Assembly: GCA_036365515.1 (NCBI GenBank)
Contig: CM070874.1
Span: forward strand, 95,638,942-95,702,941
Reading direction: 5' to 3'
Source of the DNA: Torymus aiolomorphi
Lineage: Eukaryota > Arthropoda > Insecta > Hymenoptera > Torymidae
Length of the DNA stretch: 64,000 nt
Within the stretch, counting starts at the first letter, position 1. Each line of letters starts with the position of its first letter. A model generated the notes under the pieces. The model did no database searches. It was not told the origin of the DNA and saw only the letters and a program-made list of their open reading frames with translations. A program made the translations under genes and the position numbers. This document shows positions 27,090 to 38,228 of this stretch, in pieces.

Positions 27090-28359
27090 CAGCAGCAGCC
27101 GCTGAGGACAATGTTCGCCGCGGCTCGCACGACTCCGAGAGCAGCGGCAGCGGGCGAAGCCGGGAAATCCGGGCGGGCCCTCCGCGCCATGCTGCTTCGG
27201 TGAAACGGCAGCGGGGCACGGATCCGCTCCCCCAGTCGTCCCGGCGCCCCGAGCCCCGCGCGCCGCCGCGCAGCCTGGCCGGGGGCGGCAGCATGGAGGA
27301 CGAGGAGCCCGAGGACACGAACGGCCACGGCTCGGCCTCCGGCGCGGACGGCAGCGCCGGCAAGAAGATGCCGCTGAGCAAGCTCTCCCTCAGCCGGCGC
27401 GCCGCGCAGCCGGGCAACGGCTCGGGCTCCGACAAGATCACCTCCTCCTCCGAGAACGAGGTCGAGGAGATCCCCAAGGACGAGGAGGGCCACACCGTGA
27501 GCTCCCACGTGCTGCTGCACGTGAACCCCGCCTTCGGCCGCTCGCGCACCTTCGACGGCTGCGTCCGCGAGGCGCCCGCCGGCGAGCACCTCGCCAGCCT
27601 GCAGCACGCGCTCCTGCAGCACCAGCAGCAGCACCAGCAGCACCCGCTGCTCGGCGGCCGCGAGGCGCTCGGCGTCGCGCGGCACGCGGCCGCCGGCCGG
27701 CCCGCGCTCTTCGCCATGACCACGCGCAGCCCGCAGTCCAGCTCCAGCCAGGAGGACTACGAGCCCGAGGTGAAGCCCCTGCAGGCGCGGCTCGGCCTGC
27801 TGACGGCCGCGTGCTCCAGCCAGGCGACGGCGCGCTCGATGGAGTCGCTGCGCACGAGCAGCTCCGCGCGCAACCTGCTCGAGCCGGGCGCGGACTTCGC
27901 CGAGGACTCGCGCTCGCTCGAGTCGCTCTACTCCACCTCGGAGTCGCACGTGGCGACGAGCTCGGCGCGCGGCCACCACTACCGCAGCTTCCTCACGGCC
28001 TCGCGCCAGGACGTGCGCTGCATCAAGTCGCTCGAGTCGAGGAGCAGCGAGAACCTGCACCGCGAGGAGAGCCTCAAGGCGGAGATCCGGCGGAACCTCT
28101 TCGCGGCCACGGACCGCAGCAAGCTGCAGCACCTGAGCCTGCCGCCGCCCAACAACACCTTCTCGCTGACGAGCCCGGGCGGCAGCGACCGCAAGATCAC
28201 GATCCTGAGCCCGCACTCGCCGACCGCCGCCTCGGACTTCCAGCAGGCGTTCGCGATGCAGCAGAGCTCGGCCGGCCAGACGCTCAAGGCCCGGAGGAAG
28301 AAGGCCGTCGTTCTGCCGAGGTTGGTTCTGGCGCGCAGCGAAAGCCCGGTGTTTGTTGA
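27090..28359 (+). CDS. dnc: dunce long-isoform N-terminal exon
   Basis: This is a GC-rich exon ending at a GA|GTGAGT donor, with two bases of a codon left over. The downstream UCR1 exon completes it to GAC (Asp), giving ...SPVFV-D-FDVENG. The frame is open from 26993, after a TAG at 26990-26992, but has no ATG before 27293 (MEDEEPEDTNG). A good acceptor (acctttccag) ends at 27089, so the exon may be internal with coding from 27090, or first with translation from 27293. Counted from that Met: acidic/Ser-rich residues 50-68, Gln/His run 109-117, repeated ESL/SLES-type Ser-Glu motifs 183-262, SLTSPGGSDRK 291-301, basic KARRKK 332-337, then VVLPRLVLARSESPVFV at the end. The sequence is low-complexity and probably disordered, with many Ser/Thr sites, as expected for an isoform-specific PDE4 N-terminus that directs localisation. 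No known domain is seen. Coding status is strong; assignment to dnc rests on phase and position. Confidence 0.82.
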
Positions 28360-29270
28360 GTGAGTAGCCTGTCTTCTTAGCGATACACCTACACGCACGC
28401 ACACTCTCCGTGACCCCCCTTTCCGACCCAGTAGGACCGAGATTTTTGCTTTTTCACCTCCCGGACGGGGCGAAATCGCTTTTCTTCTCAGGAAATGCTT
28501 ACCCGACATTTTTTAAATCCGACACGTTTTTGCTGATTTTTAGAACGAAAAATATCCAAGAGTTAATCGTTTTTAACGTTTTTGCTGCAATTCAATTTCG
28601 GTCAAAAAGAAAACAACAATCATAATTTTTTTTGGTATTCTATTTCAGAAATCAATGTTTTCTGCATCGATATTGCAGTGTTTTAAAACGAAATTTGAAC
28701 GGCTAACTGTGATACGTGTACATTTTTCATTCGATACATTCTAAAAGTCTGAAACTCTATCTTTTCAAATATTCGTTACTGTTTCGTGAATTATAGTACA
28801 CTCCTAACGTTTCCTCGCCTTCTCCGAAAAAATTGACGTAGCAATGAGTCTAAAAATAGGCCATCTTTAAAATAATCAGCCTTTTGCAAGAATCAATCTG
28901 AAAAATCCGTTAAATGCATCAAGAGTATTGACATTTTCATTAAAGCGACCGAAAAAGACAAGCCGTATAAGTCTTTCAAGTTCATCGATAAAATTCCTAA
29001 GTTAAAAGACTCTCCGTATCATTTATGAAATACTCTCTGTAATTAATTTAAGTGAAAGAGATAAAATCTCGCGAGAGACTTAGCAAACGGCCACTTGAAA
29101 TTAATTGCCACGATTCAGCCGCTAAGAAAATAAAGATCAAATTCATTTAGCTAAAGTTAGTGTTGCTGTATTAAAATTTATCAAGTGCATAACAAAATAT
29201 TTTATAATATTGATGCTTTTACTTCAATAAACATTTCATCAAATAAATGCCTTTATACCGATATTCATCT
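28360..29270. other. start of intron, nothing recognised
   Basis: AT-rich intronic sequence directly after the donor of the long exon; no structured element seen. Confidence 0.6.
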
Positions 29271-29528
29271 TACTCTCTAAAGTTGAATTAGTGAAAATTG
29301 CTCCACCATTTCAATTAGTAGAAAAAACTTCTAATTTATTAGTGAATATTTACTATTTCATTTAGTAGTTTATTAAAACTACTATTTTGATTAGTAGTTT
29401 TTACTAATTTAATTAGTAGTTTTTAAAAAACCACTAATGAAATAGTGAATATTCACTAATAAATTAGTAGTTTTTTTCTACTAATTGAAATGGTGGAGCA
29501 ATTTTCACTAATTCAACTTTAGAGAGTA
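29271..29528. mobile_element. 258-bp palindromic MITE, TA-flanked
   Basis: TA followed by CTCTCTAAAGTTGAATTAG, and CTTTAGAGAG followed by TA at the other end. The arms pair through almost the whole element (gctccaccatttcaattag with its inverted copy). The interior is made of repeated attagtagttt units. TA target site suggests a Tc1/mariner-type origin. Lies inside the 18.8-kb dunce intron. Confidence 0.92.
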
Positions 29529-32276
29529 CGTATTGATTTTATTGATTAATATTCATACCAGAAGGGAAAGGCAAAGAAACGAAAAACAAAAACTATTTAT
29601 TAAAAAAAGGGGTACACGCGGTCACAGTTGGCCCTTTTCAAATTCTCACTTCAATTTCACCATAAAAACTAGATTCTTGCGCCATCATCTATATACACAT
29701 ATCACTCAAGCTCCCAGTCATCGACGAAATTCAAGAGTCTTCTCACCTGTATACGTATGTATATCCGCGATATCGCGAGAACTCCCCCGGCGCGTCGTAA
29801 ACATTTCTCTCTCCCCTCTTGATTCGCGCATTTTTTCCACCGGTGTGTGTGTGTCTATATACCGTCCTCCTCTCAACTCTCTTTCGAGAGTTATTTATAC
29901 GCGCGCGCCGGGAGGAGAGATTATTTTCGGTCGCAGCGCGCCTCTCGCACACCGACACACTGCACGCGCGCCCCAGCTTTTTATCTTGATTTTTGAATAT
30001 ACACCGAAGGTCGGGAGCATCTCTACTATTCGCTTTCGTATGACATACCTACGCGCCGTCTAGTTCATTGTGCACATATGAACGTGTATATAATATACAC
30101 GGACGATTCGTCGGAGAGACGGATAAGAGAGAAAGAATAATAGAGGGCAAGAAGTAGGCGGTGTTTTTGTTGTTGTTGTTGTTGTTGTTTCGTCTGATGA
30201 GTTTCGTAACGCGGCGAAGAGAACGAAATAATTTATCGTTACGCCGGCAAATTACGTTTCCTTTCCCGTCCCGGCCGATGCCCGTTTCCTTTAATTACCG
30301 CAATTAGCGAGTTAATTATCGCCACTTACTAGTTGCCACTTATCAGTTGGTTTACACCGCACTATTCGTTTTCAGTTTGTATTTATTTCCTCGTTCTTAT
30401 ACTTGACACGTTTCAACTTTTTTAAATTGACAAGAAAAATTTAAATTTTTTTAAAGTAAAATGTTTTATTATTATGTTAGCTATTACATTTAACCTTTTG
30501 CCGCACGGTTTGTTAAAAAAAATGTTATTTCATGACCGATTTGTTTATGACAATAATAAATGCACAGGAGGGTACATCCGAAACATATAAATTGTTAACA
30601 TATCCAATTTATCCAGGGAGCAAAATTTTAAAGCTGAAAAATAATCAGAAAAACGATGTATCGAATATGATACTAAATTGAAATCTCTCCGAAAATCGTC
30701 CGTTTTGAAAAAAGCTTGGTCATTTGATTTGCTGCTTTAATATTTGGGTGAACATAAATGACATTACTGCACTGCACGTTGGGAATCTTGGGAATGATCA
30801 CTTCAATGCACTCATTATCTTCAACATTTCTCAAATATTTTAATTCGTACTTTATTTCAAATCATTCCTCATTGGTATATCGAACAAATCACGCTCATCA
30901 ACCAGGTGTGTATAGAAAACTTTTGTACAATGCAATAACTTATTGCTTCTTATGCTATTTAATGAATTTCTTTATTCATAAAATATTTTTGCTTAATATC
31001 TTTAGCTTGTAAGAACTTTTTTCACAATTCTCAAAAATATTCTATTACAATTAAAACACATATTTTTGGTAATTTCTATTTAATCTCGTTATATATCCAA
31101 ACAATTAGAGGAAATCTGTTCTAGAGATGTTTAAATTATCTACTTTAAAAAGTTAATTAATAACGATCTAGTACGAAGAAATAACTAATAATTTTCCATT
31201 TGGAGTTATAAGAGAATTTTTATGGTTTTAAAGTTATATGCCTAATATTGACTCTATTTCCGGCAAAAATAAATTTTTCAAAGTTCGAAAATTTCTTGTA
31301 AATTCAATATTAGAGGTAAAGGTACTCTCATTACATTTACTTTACCATCACTACGTTAGAAAATTAAAAAATACTTTCATTCCATCACTCTATCGGAAAT
31401 TAGAAAAGATGCAATTAAGATTGCTTTAGGAAAGCAATTATGTAAAATTTACTTTTAATGTATAAAAGTAAGACAAGACAATGAAAAAATAGTTATTCGT
31501 TATTGTTGATGAGTTATGGTTATAATCAAAGTTAAACTCTCGTAAACTAAAATTTCAATGCTTAAATTCTCGTGTAAATCTTGGAGCACCATTAACAACT
31601 GTTTCAATTGCGCTAAGATCAGTTTTACACAGAGAGCGCAGACGATTCATCCAATTAACCCGAAATTTACAACGTATACAATTTTATGGAGTGCAACGGC
31701 CTTTGCGGGCCAGAAGATCAAAATAAACGAAACTTCGATGCTAAATCTCGTTTGGCGTCTTTTACCCCACTTGGCAAAAGAGCTTGAAGGACAAGAGTCT
31801 CTTCTCTATCTCCATCTCTCCTTCTCGCGCGCGGAAAGGGGCCGTATTACGCAAGCAATCCCAATTTCTGAAGATTCTTCATTTTTATCAAGGAGCGCCA
31901 TCGGAGAGAATTCAGAGCTCGCTCGACCCGCCAACTTTTGCACTGAATAGAGAGCCGCTCTCTCGGAGTAATGTATAATACCAGGGTAAATAAAAAGACG
32001 ACGACTATACAGCGGGCGCGAGGAGAAAAGTTGTGAAAAGGAAAGCGGATAGAGCTGCACACCTAAATGCTTTATTGTACGCCCGCCAAATGATTTGATA
32101 AATAGTCCGAAGTTTGTCAGAAAAGTAATTAACTCCATTGTGATAGATTAATTGCATTCTGAATAAACCTGAATTTTTCTATAAGATTTACCTTTTGTAC
32201 CGAAACGGTTAAATTTTCTAATCGCAAGTATCGCAATAAAATCCCCTATTTACGCTAATAACCGTTGGCCTATTAG
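29529..32276. other. intronic, CpG-rich patch and (TTG)n
   Basis: CpG-rich, pyrimidine-rich patch at 29700-30060. (TTG)n run of about nine units at 30163-30189. 30400-31560 is AT-rich without recognised features. Confidence 0.5.
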
Positions 32277-33942
32277 TCTAGGAGCTGGGTACCGTCCCGT
32301 ATGCAATAATATGTTCCCGGATAAAAACAGTTGTTTCTTATAGATTTTTACCCGTAGAATCCGAATATCGAGGTCAAAATTCGAAAAAAGTGATAGAAAT
32401 CGTTTAAAATGCAATTGTTTAAACAAATAATAATAAATATTTTTTTTGGCCCGGAGTATTTTTTTCCTGAAAATTTAGCTCATTTTAAAGAACACGTCTA
32501 TTTGCAAAATCTTTATAAACTCAAAATTTGAAAAGTTATGAATTTTTGAAATTTGATTTTTACGTTTTTTTTTGCAAATTTGATTAACAATAACTTTGAA
32601 AAAAATGAACTTTTTTTTAAATGAAAGTTTTCTCTTATTCTTTGAGATAAAAACTACCATATTCATTTTCATTATTTTAAGCTTTCCGTTATTAACTATT
32701 TATTTCGTTATTTAACAAATGCTACTTTTTCGATATTTCCAAGCGCTATTTCAGTATACGGTTGGAGTAATGCGCGCATTCAGGGCTTTTCAAAATCGTT
32801 ATATTTGAAAGTTAAACCAATACTTGACAATGGGTGCGATGGCAAATCAATTTTAATGTTTACTAAATGAACAACTTATTGTTTAAACAAAAAAAAATCA
32901 ATATATGACTTTTTAATACATAATAATATATTACAGTTCGTTTATTCAAAAATATAAAATTAAGGTAATGTCACGAAATAATTAAAACGTTAATAAAACA
33001 TTAATAATTAAATTAAAAACAAATATTTAATTTAAAATAAAAAATATAAATACATGTATAAATATAAGGCTCTCCCGAGAAGCGGTCGTGCCTAACGAGA
33101 AGCGATCGTGCCTAAAAATAGATGATTTTGTACCGAACTGCCAATGTAAAGCATGCATCAAAAACTCATGTTGTTGTATTCGAGTAGCAATTCCATGCTG
33201 TTCCTTCTGTTTTTGTCAGAAAAACGAAACACTTAAAAATAAATTTGAATCATATTATATTTTACTTACTTAGTTATTAATTTTTATTCATGTATTTATA
33301 TTTAAATTAAATATTGATTTTTTGTTAGTTTAAACAATAAGTTGTTTATTTATTAAACATTAAAACTGATTTGCCATCGCACCAATTGTCAAGTATTAGT
33401 TTAACTTTCAAATATAATGATTTTGAAAAGCCCTAGATGCGCGCATTACTCCAACCGTATACTGAAATAGCGCTAGGAAATATCGAAAAAGTAGCATTTG
33501 TTAAATAACGAAATAAATAGTTAACAACGGAAAACTTAAAATAATGCAAATGAATATGGTAGTTTTCATCTGAAAGAATAAGAGGAAACTTTCATTTTAA
33601 AAAAAGTTCTTTTTTTTCAAAGTTATTGTTAATCAAAGTTGCAAAAAAAACGTAAAAATCAAATTTCAAAAATTCATAACTTTTCAAATTTTGAGTTTAT
33701 AGGGTTTTTGCAAATAGACGTATTCTTTAAAATGAGCTAAATTTTCAGGAAAAAAAAATACTCCGTGGCAAAAAAATGTTTATTATTATTTGTTTAAACA
33801 ATTGCATTTTAAACAATTTCTACCACTTTTTTCGAATTTTGACCTCGATATTCGGATTCTACGGGTCAAAATCTATAAGAAACAACTGTTTTTATCCGGG
33901 GACATATTATTGCATACGGGACGGTACCCAGGTCCTAGATTA
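32277..33942. mobile_element. 1.67-kb palindromic element
   Basis: Left arm begins TCTAGGAGCTGGGTACCGTC; right arm ends in the inverted GACGGTACCCAGGTCCTAGA. The arms, about 630 bp each, match almost continuously (for example gaatccgaatatcgaggtca on the left and its inverted copy near 33840). The central 400 bp is AT-rich and contains a 20-bp tandem duplication (agaagcgrtcgtgcctaa, 33078-33115). No transposase is seen. This is a long foldback DNA element, non-autonomous, in the dunce intron. Confidence 0.92.
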
Positions 33943-33945
33943 TAT

Positions 33946-35170
33946 AGCAATGAACAATCCTGGTGATTGGGCATATTAGTATAAAAATCTGTGGGTGAGA
34001 GCTAATAACAGTCAAATGATGAAGATTAACTTTCAAGTTTGGTCTATCGATTTTTCAAACGACGGAGGGTGTAGACCCTCACCTACTGGTAATAATAAAT
34101 GGCCGACTATTGATTTTCAGAACGGATAATATTGTAATGAATTCGGTGTTCGAAAATGGAATACGTAAATTTTTATTTGACGTTTTGCACGAGTAAAATT
34201 TAATCAACATGATATTAACATTGACGTAGGAATGCATTTATTATTCTTGAAATGTGCAGGAATTGATAAAATGCTTAAGCTTTTATATACAGCTATTACT
34301 ATCAATTATGACGTCAGGATAGAACTATTTAACTCGATAACTCACGTTTGGCTTTATGAAAAAGCGCAATTAAACTTTGCTAATGATATACCTTATACGA
34401 CTGTGGTGTGCGAGGGATCAAAGTGATTTAATCAAGCAAAAGAAGGCTGTTCAGCCTATGTCATCGTTAAGAAATTATGCGCGTCATATTCAAATTAATT
34501 ATATATACAAAGTAAATACTGTTCTAATTTCGTATACCGATTTATATGTCGCTGATTGTCATTCAAATCAACAAATCCTTTTTTAGTTACCTGGAAAATT
34601 CAAATTTAATGCAAAACGTTTGACAATGTTTAAATCTTTGACGAACACGTTTCTTTTTACATTCAATTTATGTGTAAATTTAACTCAACTCCATTTGGAA
34701 ATTCTGATTTAGTTCGCTGATTTGAGAAATTCAGGCTGCAATTTTCCACGAATAGAAATGAAAAATAAATTAAGCGACCCAGTAGAAATGAAAAAGTGGT
34801 ACTTTAAAAGTTAACTTTTATAACTAATGGATACCTTTATCGAATACGAAAAGTATGTGAAAAATTTGTACAATTCTTGACCCTACAAAAATAGGAGGTA
34901 TTCTTGAAACTTTGAAGAATGCCTGCTTTCATCGGAAAATACGCCATTTTCATATTTATAAAAGAATGCGGGAAACTGAAATTAGTAATGAAAACTTCTT
35001 CTTTGACATAGACCTATTTTGTTCGTCCAAAAATATTAGGTGAAATCAGTAGTATGACGTTTGAAGTTCTATATACCGGTGTCAAATCAAAATTCCTTTT
35101 ATAAGAAAATTTATGTGATGGATTCAAATGGAGATTCTGCGCGCATTAATATGGAGCAAAAGATAAGAAA
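33946..35170 (+). pseudogene. possible decayed coding sequence, unidentified
   Basis: Right of the palindrome, one forward frame keeps a protein-like look from about 33950 to 34430 despite about four in-frame stops. It includes Trp- and Asn-rich segments and an uninterrupted 64-codon piece at 34232-34426. I do not recognise a family; a decayed transposon or integrated viral gene are both possible. In AT-rich DNA such a frame can also arise by chance, so this is weak. Confidence 0.25.
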
Positions 35171-35179
35171 GTAAAAATG

Positions 35180-36000
35180 TCGATACCTCCTTAAATCCTA
35201 GTCAGCGTATAATGCACCCTCCGACAGCTCCGGCTGCTCCCAGTTTCTGGTGAAAAAATAAATTTCAAGCTGGTCCATAAATAATTCTCGCTTTGAAACA
35301 TTCATTTGCCGAATAATTTGCGCCGGCCATTGAATTTCTCCGGCCGGGCGTGCGAGAGCCTCGCGCGCTCTTGATCTCTCTCGGGCATCGAGAGCAGCGA
35401 AGCGTTGCTGCGTATAGCTAGTGGATCGGGGTTGGTAGGTATGTAGGTACTAGTGTACGTGCGCCACCTTTTTCACGAACTCGAGTTTACGGCGCCACCG
35501 CTTCTTCTGGATTTGCGTCATTCCCGCGGACGCTCGTTAGGGGCGAGCTCGGCCTTTCTCGCTCTTTCTTTCGGGGCCGGCGCATGGCAATTTGTGGGTG
35601 GCACACGGTTGCACGCGTGCTGAGCTAAGTGCCGCGAGGAGAGCATTTACCGGCCGAAATTGAGCCGCTGGCCGAAAATCTCGCTCTATCGGGCTGCTTT
35701 AAAGCTGACGCTGCTGCTGCTGCTGTGGTATAGCTTTAAGCTCTCTCTCCTCCTGCCTGCCTTTGCTCCCCCCTCCCCTACTTCTTTCTCTTCTACTGTA
35801 GCATCGCTCAATCCTTTTGTCTTGTATGCTCGCGCTCATCTGCTCGTCTTGTGGTTTTTCCCGAGGCTGTGTAGGTTCGTGCGAACGCATACTTTCTTTC
35901 GAGTTTACCAGCTTTCCGTTTTGTTCTCGAGGTGTGGCAAACTCCTCGTTATTTACTATATATGGGTGTATGTGTGGTGGTCGTAATGAGATCCTTCGTT
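35180..36000 (+). promoter_or_regulatory. CpG-rich intronic island, candidate alternative promoter
   Basis: GC- and CpG-rich island within the dunce intron, with a pyrimidine-rich second half (35740-35800). Short dunce isoforms are known to start at internal promoters. No matching first coding exon was recognised, so the role is only suggested by composition. Confidence 0.3.
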
Positions 36001-36746
36001 TTGATTGTTTTATTTTATGATTTTATTTTCCCAACTAACAGAACATCATAACTACGAAACTCAAAACTATCCTCGTTATTTCTTTCATGCAAATAACAAA
36101 TACTTCATAAACTAATGTTTCTTGCAGTTTGTTTGGAACTTTATATAACAAAGTTTTAAAATGCTGGTTTATTAAATTAACGTTTTAATATGTACTAGTA
36201 ATTCAAAAATAAATAATGTACTTTTATATTTGTTGCAACTCGAATTTTATAACTATGACAAGTTTATCAATTTATTAACAATTTATACGTCAATTTCATA
36301 TTTGTATCACTTTTTTTGCATAAATTTTATGTTTTAAAAAGTAAGTCACTATCAACTGAAATGAGTAGAAGCAATGCTTTATGCATTTCAACATCGTTAT
36401 TTTTACGGAAAATAATGATCAACATCATTAAATAGTCCCCAGGAGGCAAATCTACCCTGACCTTTATCACTGTTAAGTAATTGTATAATACGACGATGCA
36501 AATTAGCATTTTAATTTTTAATTAGAATGAACATCCGTAAATACTGCTCGCTGTTTGCTTTAATCTATACATAAATAATTGAGAGTATCCAAGTGGATAA
36601 AGACTTTTACCTAAGTATATTATTTGAAGATTTTGCATGCCATTATTTCGAATATAAGTTCATCAAAATATTTTAAATATTAGTTTATATTTCTATTGTG
36701 TTAAGAAACTGGCATACTTTCTAAAAGTAAAAAAGTATGATATATA
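36001..36746. other. intronic AT-rich, nothing recognised
   Basis: AT-rich sequence without exon or repeat signals. Confidence 0.6.
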
Positions 36747-38226
36747 TGGGAGCGTCCAGCAGAAACGGGCCACCGAGCGCGCGCGGTGCCTTTTTTCGCG
36801 TAAAAGGCGCTCTGTTTAACTCGCTTATAATCGTATGCTGCGTCTTTGAAAAAAAAAAACCAAGGACCTATATCGATAGATTTTTTCTGCTCTTTCCAAT
36901 TGCGCCATTGTTTTTATTGCGAAACGCGTTCTTCCGGACGAAAACTCGAGTTGAATATTGAAAGCCATTTTTCTCAAAGTATATCATGTTTTTTTTCAAA
37001 ATAAACTACACCATTGGAAAGTACAACTCTTAAGCTTCAAAACCCTATCTTAGAGAAGTTGGAGAAATAAAGGGTTTAAAAGTAACAACATGAAAAAGAC
37101 AGCGCCGAGGGTCCGCGCGAGCCCCTCGCGCCCGTGCGTACGGCACGTTTAAGTGCACGCTCTATTCAATTCGCTAATAATCGTGTACCAAGTCTCTGAA
37201 AAAAGAACTAAGGACATATATCGATAGATTTTTCCTGTTCTTTCCAATGGTGCTATTATTTTTATTCCGAAATGCTTCCTTCTAGTTGAAAATTCCATTT
37301 GAATGTTTAAACTCTATTTTTTCAATAAAATATCAGTCTTTTCTTCAAAATGAATTATATTCTTCAAAAGTACAAGTCTTAAACTATAAAATATTATATT
37401 TTTAAGTTGAAACATGAAAAGTTCAAAAATAGTAAGATCAAAAAGACAGCGGCTGCCCGAACTTTTTACGCTATGCTCAAGGGCGGATTAATACACGCGA
37501 TGTGCTATTTTGCCCTTTCTTTTTTGTAAATATAAAATGTTTTGTAACTTACAATGCCAATGCGTGGACATAATTTTGTGGATCTAGTTGTAACAGTTAG
37601 TATATAATATTACAATGAACTTTGTTCATTTATATAACAAAATTTGAAAAACATAATATATTAAACATAAAAATATCCATGAACGCACTGAAAGCAGTGA
37701 AATTCGGAATAAAAATAATAGCACCATTGGAAAGAGCAGGAAAAAATCTATCGATATATGTCCTTAGTTCTTTTTTCAGAGACTTGGTACACGATTATTA
37801 GCGAATTGAATAGAGCGTGCACTTAAACGTGCCGTACGCACGGGCGCGAGGGGCTCGCGCGGACCCTCGGCGCTGTCTTTTTCATGTTGTTACTTTTAAA
37901 CCCTTTATTTCTCCAACTTCTCCAAGATAGAGTTTTGAAGCTTAAGAGTTGTACTTTCCAATGGTGTAGTTTATTTTGAAAAAAAACATGATATACTTTG
38001 AGAAAAATGGCTTTCAATATTCAACTCGAGTTTTCGTCCAGAAGAAAGCGTTTCGCAATAAAAACAATGGCACCATTGGAAAGAGCAGAAAAAAATCTAT
38101 CGATATAGGTTCTTGGTTTTTTTTCAAAGACGCAGCATACGATTATGAACGAGTTAAACAGAGCGCCTTTTACGCGAAAAAAGGCACCGCGCGCGCTCGG
38201 TGGCCCGTTTCTGCTGGACGCTCCCA
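36747..38226. mobile_element. 1.48-kb palindromic element with nested repeats, TA-flanked
   Basis: Starts TGGGAGCGTCCAGCAGAAAC and ends with the inverted GTTTCTGCTGGACGCTCCCA, with TA at 36745-36746 and 38227-38228. Arms of about 500 bp pair. Within the left arm a module of about 340 bp is repeated in divergent form: aaggacctatatcgatagat near 36862 and aaggacatatatcgatagat near 37212, each followed by a ttctgctctttcc-like stretch. The element is therefore a palindrome of tandem modules. Identical short open frames on opposite strands at the two ends reflect the symmetry and are not genes. Confidence 0.92.
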
Positions 38227-38228
38227 TA

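Noticed and set aside
27200..27202. GTG as start of the dunce N-terminal frame
   Set aside because: Eukaryotic translation rarely starts at GTG. Either ATG at 27293 or an upstream spliced exon is more likely.
27074..28402. Long reverse-strand open frames (442 and 244 codons) opposite the dunce exon
   Set aside because: They are shadows of a GC-rich exon. The + strand frame has protein-like composition, a correct donor and matching phase; the reverse frames are Arg/Ala/Leu-rich noise.
36737..38227. Two nearly identical small proteins on opposite strands
   Set aside because: They are the mirrored ends of one palindromic element; no gene is implied.
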